Source: Sulfobacillus sp.
GTDB lineage: Bacteria > Bacillota > Sulfobacillia > Sulfobacillales > Sulfobacillaceae
Direction: 5' to 3'
Assembly (NCBI GenBank): GCA_027343695.1
Contig: DAHWKJ010000063.1
Location: forward strand, 42,674 to 106,673
DNA length: 64,000 bases
In this document: positions 61,931 through 64,000 of the stretch, one piece after another
Layout of the letters: every line of letters starts with the position of its first letter
Position numbering within the stretch: the stretch's first letter is position 1
Position numbers and translations under genes: made by a program
Notes under the pieces: generated by a model
The model's database searches: none
The model's input: the letters and a program-made list of their open reading frames with translations, nothing else
Told to the model about the DNA's origin: nothing

Positions 61931-62854
61931 TTAGCGAAACGCATCAATGTCTTCAGCGATTGCGAAATTCATTCCCCGCGCGTCAATAAGACCCCAACAG
62001 TCGGGTCGCGAACCATCCACGTCGGTGTGTCCATAAAGGTCGGCGAGTTGTCTCGTAGTCAAAATCTGTCCCCCGAATCGGGAAACGGCGGAATCGGCCA
62101 CTAAGGCAGCAATGCCACGGCCCACGTAGGTGGGTGACTCCGAGATTGCAAATCCCGGACTTTGCTTGCAGGCTTCCCGCCAATTTTCTTCGGTTACGCC
62201 GAAATTGTCCAGCATCATCTCGGACCGCAACCAACCTGGCGTCACCCCAAGAACCGTGATCGAATAGTTGAGTAGTTCGAACGTGAGCCCTTCTACAATA
62301 CGCCCAACATTGGTCTTGACCAGGTCGTAATAGAACCCAACCTGCTGCCGAAAGTAGGCATTATACGCAGCCGTCCCATCCGTCATTTCGATTACAATGC
62401 CATTTTTTCCGCGAAGCATTAAAGGTAGCGCGATAGCAAGCGTAATCAAATGGGTGTCTACGCCCATCCGTAGCATCCGAAGTCCTCCGGTAAGGTTATG
62501 TTCCCAAAGAGGCTTATCATATTCGGCGTAACGATCGCCACCGAATATATCATTCACTAAAATGTCGAGATGGCCGTGACGCTCTTCGATCAACCGGATG
62601 AGCCCTTGCACTTGATCCGGTTCCAAGTGATCGACCCGCACCGCCATGCCGTCGCCCCCAGTGTCGCGGAGTTGTCTTTCGGTTTCTTCGATGGTTTCGG
62701 GTCGACCCATTTCTGACGGGCCATGAGTCTCGCTACTACGGCCTGTCGCATAAACAAACGCGCCGGCGCGGGCTAACTCCACTGCAATCGCCCGACCCGC
62801 GCCACGGGTCGCTCCTGTCACCAAGGCTACCCGCCCTTCTAAAGACTTTCCCAT
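61931..62854 (-). CDS. Short-chain dehydrogenase/reductase (SDR)
   Basis: A 307-residue NAD(P)-dependent oxidoreductase of the classical SDR type. The cofactor loop is VTGATRGAGRAIA, DILVND the strand-4 motif, and the catalytic Tyr may be in YFRQQVGFYYDLVKTNV (YxxxK). The insertion-rich middle and C-terminal part (GWLRSEMMLDNFGVTEENWR) fit the subgroup often annotated as SDR of unknown substrate. ATG 62854 follows AAAGGGA; 26 further codons upstream are rejected. It is 37 bases after the small peptide gene. Confidence 0.85.
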   Translation of the reverse strand: MGKSLEGRVALVTGATRGAGRAIAVELARAGAFVYATGRSSETHGPSEMGRPETIEETERQLRDTGGDGMAVRVDHLEPDQVQGLIRLIEERHGHLDILVNDIFGGDRYAEYDKPLWEHNLTGGLRMLRMGVDTHLITLAIALPLMLRGKNGIVIEMTDGTAAYNAYFRQQVGFYYDLVKTNVGRIVEGLTFELLNYSITVLGVTPGWLRSEMMLDNFGVTEENWREACKQSPGFAISESPTYVGRGIAALVADSAVSRFGGQILTTRQLADLYGHTDVDGSRPDCWGLIDARGMNFAIAEDIDAFR

Positions 62855-62891
62855 AACACGTCCCTTTCTCAAAAATTCATGTGCTTGCCAT

Positions 62892-63059
62892 TTACGCGGT
62901 GTTCCGAGTGGCGTTTGACTGAATCGAGCCAAGACTATTAGTCAAACCGATGATTATGTCGACGGGGTCCACTGTTGCACCCGATAACTCAGCATTTGTT
63001 AATGGACGGATATTTCCATCCCTCGAATCATCGAATAGGATGATGGTGGCCTGGTTCAT
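62892..63059 (-). CDS. Small peptide of 55 residues with a leader-like motif
   Basis: ATG 63059 has AAAGGA at 8 bases; the stop is at 62892. The product starts MNQATIILFDDSRDG, then NIRPLTNAELSGA, a leader-like ending of the double-glycine type (L-x-x-E-L-x-GA), and a 27-residue tail TVDPVDIIIGLTNSLG with SIQSNATRNTA, rich in Ser/Thr and without Cys. It could be a precursor of a modified or exported peptide, or simply a small protein. No modifying enzyme is next to it other than the SDR. Extra upstream codons to 63146 are rejected. Confidence 0.5.
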   Translation of the reverse strand: MNQATIILFDDSRDGNIRPLTNAELSGATVDPVDIIIGLTNSLGSIQSNATRNTA

Positions 63060-63219
63060 TGCGGTTTTCCTTTCGTCATGTGTTGACCGGATCATAATCC
63101 CCCGCCTTCCCGTAGGGATGGCGACTACGCCACAACCGCAGGCCAAGGATCATATCTTGAATAGCTTTCAAGCTCCTGCGTCATTCCATGCCTAGCCGTC
63201 ATGTGGTCGTACGTAACTC

Positions 63220-63621
63220 TTATCTTTGCTTCGTGCTCCCATTGTTGGGCGACTGAAACCCAGTCGTAGTACCGAGACACCAAAATCCGTGCCGTTCGAG
63301 AATCGGACGACTCATGGGCCGAGAGTCCACCGTCAAATAGGGGCGTCCCGCCTCTACCGCCTTTTGACTGCGTGCCTGAAGCAAAGCCGTGTAGCAACCT
63401 CGTCCTCTAAAAGCGGCGAGCGTTGAGCCGCCCCAAAATGTCGCAAACGAGGATCCGGCTTCCAGATACATCCATGCCGCACTGACCAGTTGTTGGTCTA
63501 GTTGAACCACGTAGAGAAACAGGCGATCCGGCCATCGACCCTTGTCACGGATCAACCGGACTTTGAGATCATCGAACTCCTGATTCCATACGGATTGCTC
63601 CAACTTGATGATGTTGGTCAT
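63220..63621 (-). CDS. GNAT-family acetyltransferase, possibly N-terminally shortened
   Basis: A 133-residue protein containing most of a GNAT fold: LFLYVVQLDQQLVSAAWMYL, then FATFWGGSTLAAFRGRGCYTAL (acetyl-CoA loop) and PILERHGFWCLGTTTGF. Related proteins are about 250 residues and have an extra N-terminal half that is missing here. Upstream, a different frame begins behind GGGAGGG (ATG CTC GAA) and stops after 24 codons, so a frameshift near the N-terminus is possible. Confidence 0.65.
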   Translation of the reverse strand: MTNIIKLEQSVWNQEFDDLKVRLIRDKGRWPDRLFLYVVQLDQQLVSAAWMYLEAGSSFATFWGGSTLAAFRGRGCYTALLQARSQKAVEAGRPYLTVDSRPMSRPILERHGFWCLGTTTGFQSPNNGSTKQR

Positions 63622-63759
63622 AACGAGCGCGCCATTCGAGCATTGTCATCCCTCCCACCTCCGCCAATATTCTTGACGTCTGACCCCAAACATCGAAAAC
63701 CAGATTACCCGAAAGGCTCGAGTCTTTACCGGTTCTAAAACGTCCGGTCAGAGGCGTTT

Positions 63760-64000
63760 CTAGTCGGGACGTCCAGATTGATAGGCATAGTGGCGGCGCG
63801 ACATGGCCCGCAACGGTACCATCCCCATCTTCCCATAAAACAGCTCGAAGGCCGAATCACAAACCAAGTCCACCATGTAAAAGGTGGACAGCATATCTAG
63901 CATACGACGGGTCAACTCGCTCCCAATGCCTTGATGTTGATACGCCGGGAGGACTTCCAGCAACGGAATATAAGCCGAAAGCACGCCGTCACTAATGGCC
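63760..64000 (-). CDS. GNAT-family acetyltransferase (partial, cut by window end)
   Basis: The last 79 residues of a GNAT. The frame is open to the window edge (AISDGVLSAYIPLLEVLP), followed by AYQHQGIGSELTRRML, the acetyl-CoA loop, and FELFYGKMGM with a Tyr-containing end. The start lies beyond 64000. The substrate is unknown. Confidence 0.8.
   Translation of the reverse strand, partial: AISDGVLSAYIPLLEVLPAYQHQGIGSELTRRMLDMLSTFYMVDLVCDSAFELFYGKMGMVPLRAMSRRHYAYQSGRPD

Noticed and set aside
1..64000. CRISPR arrays, tRNA or rRNA genes
   Set aside because: No regularly spaced direct repeats were seen, no cloverleaf with a GGTTCGA-type arm fitted any gap, and no conserved rRNA segments were noticed. 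A tRNAscan/Infernal run would decide.

Overview
The window looks like chromosomal DNA of a moderately GC-rich, spore-forming Bacillota, most like Sulfobacillus and its relatives. The grounds are a Spo0E-type sporulation phosphatase, a T-box leader before an aspartyl-tRNA synthetase, strong AGGAGG ribosome sites with many GTG/TTG starts, extended -10 promoters, and gene types common in that group (YwbE, MntP-like, S9 peptidases, FUSC). This assignment is inferred from gene content; no database search was possible. No rRNA, tRNA, CRISPR array or prophage was seen.

Layout. 0-5.6 kb is a surface-polysaccharide block: two paralogous GT4 glycosyltransferases around a nucleotide-sugar epimerase on the minus strand, divergent from a long-form rmlA. 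5.7-12.5 kb holds a zinc alcohol dehydrogenase, then a GH31 glycosidase with the residue signature of sulfoquinovosidases and a GPH-family sugar symporter behind an operator-like palindrome, then a GNAT and a second epimerase. 12.5-13.4 kb is an IS200/IS605 scar. 13.4-21.4 kb is a minus-strand housekeeping run: NUDIX, methyltransferase, T-box/aspS, two GNATs, an SPFH protein, HAD, MntP-like, VOC and a Spo0E-like protein. 21.4-32.2 kb carries two S9 peptidases, three membrane transport or rhomboid-like proteins, trpS, ywbE, an esterase and an unlisted 42-residue ORF with a strong ribosome site. 32.7-38.6 kb has two c-di-GMP proteins, one a GGDEF-EAL with a degraded EAL domain, around an N-acyl-D-amino-acid deacylase. 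38.7-47.1 kb holds redox repair (VKOR, MsrA, quinone reductase), an ATP-grasp ligase, glycerate kinase, FUSC and VOC.

47.3-49.5 kb is a plus-strand cassette of poorly known genes: an Sm-like small protein, a protein with a ParB-like DG(T)HR motif, a cupin-like protein with an acidic Pro-rich tail, and a 55-residue membrane protein. 49.8-51.7 kb is an ABC exporter operon led by a 39-residue membrane protein, with a good promoter and palindromic operator. 51.9-52.4 kb is a decayed tnpB. 52.5-58 kb has a lipoprotein, an OafA/OatA-type acyltransferase and a second ABC-2 exporter. 58-64 kb has an M20 amidohydrolase, another tnpB scar, an MFS protein, a frameshifted DUF5680 gene, an SDR, a 55-residue peptide with a leader-like GA motif, and two GNATs, the last cut by the window edge.

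The best candidates for unusual biology are the GH31/GPH pair with its operator, the 47-49 kb cassette, the operator-controlled ABC exporter with its tiny membrane partner, and the small peptides at 27.8 and 63.0 kb.
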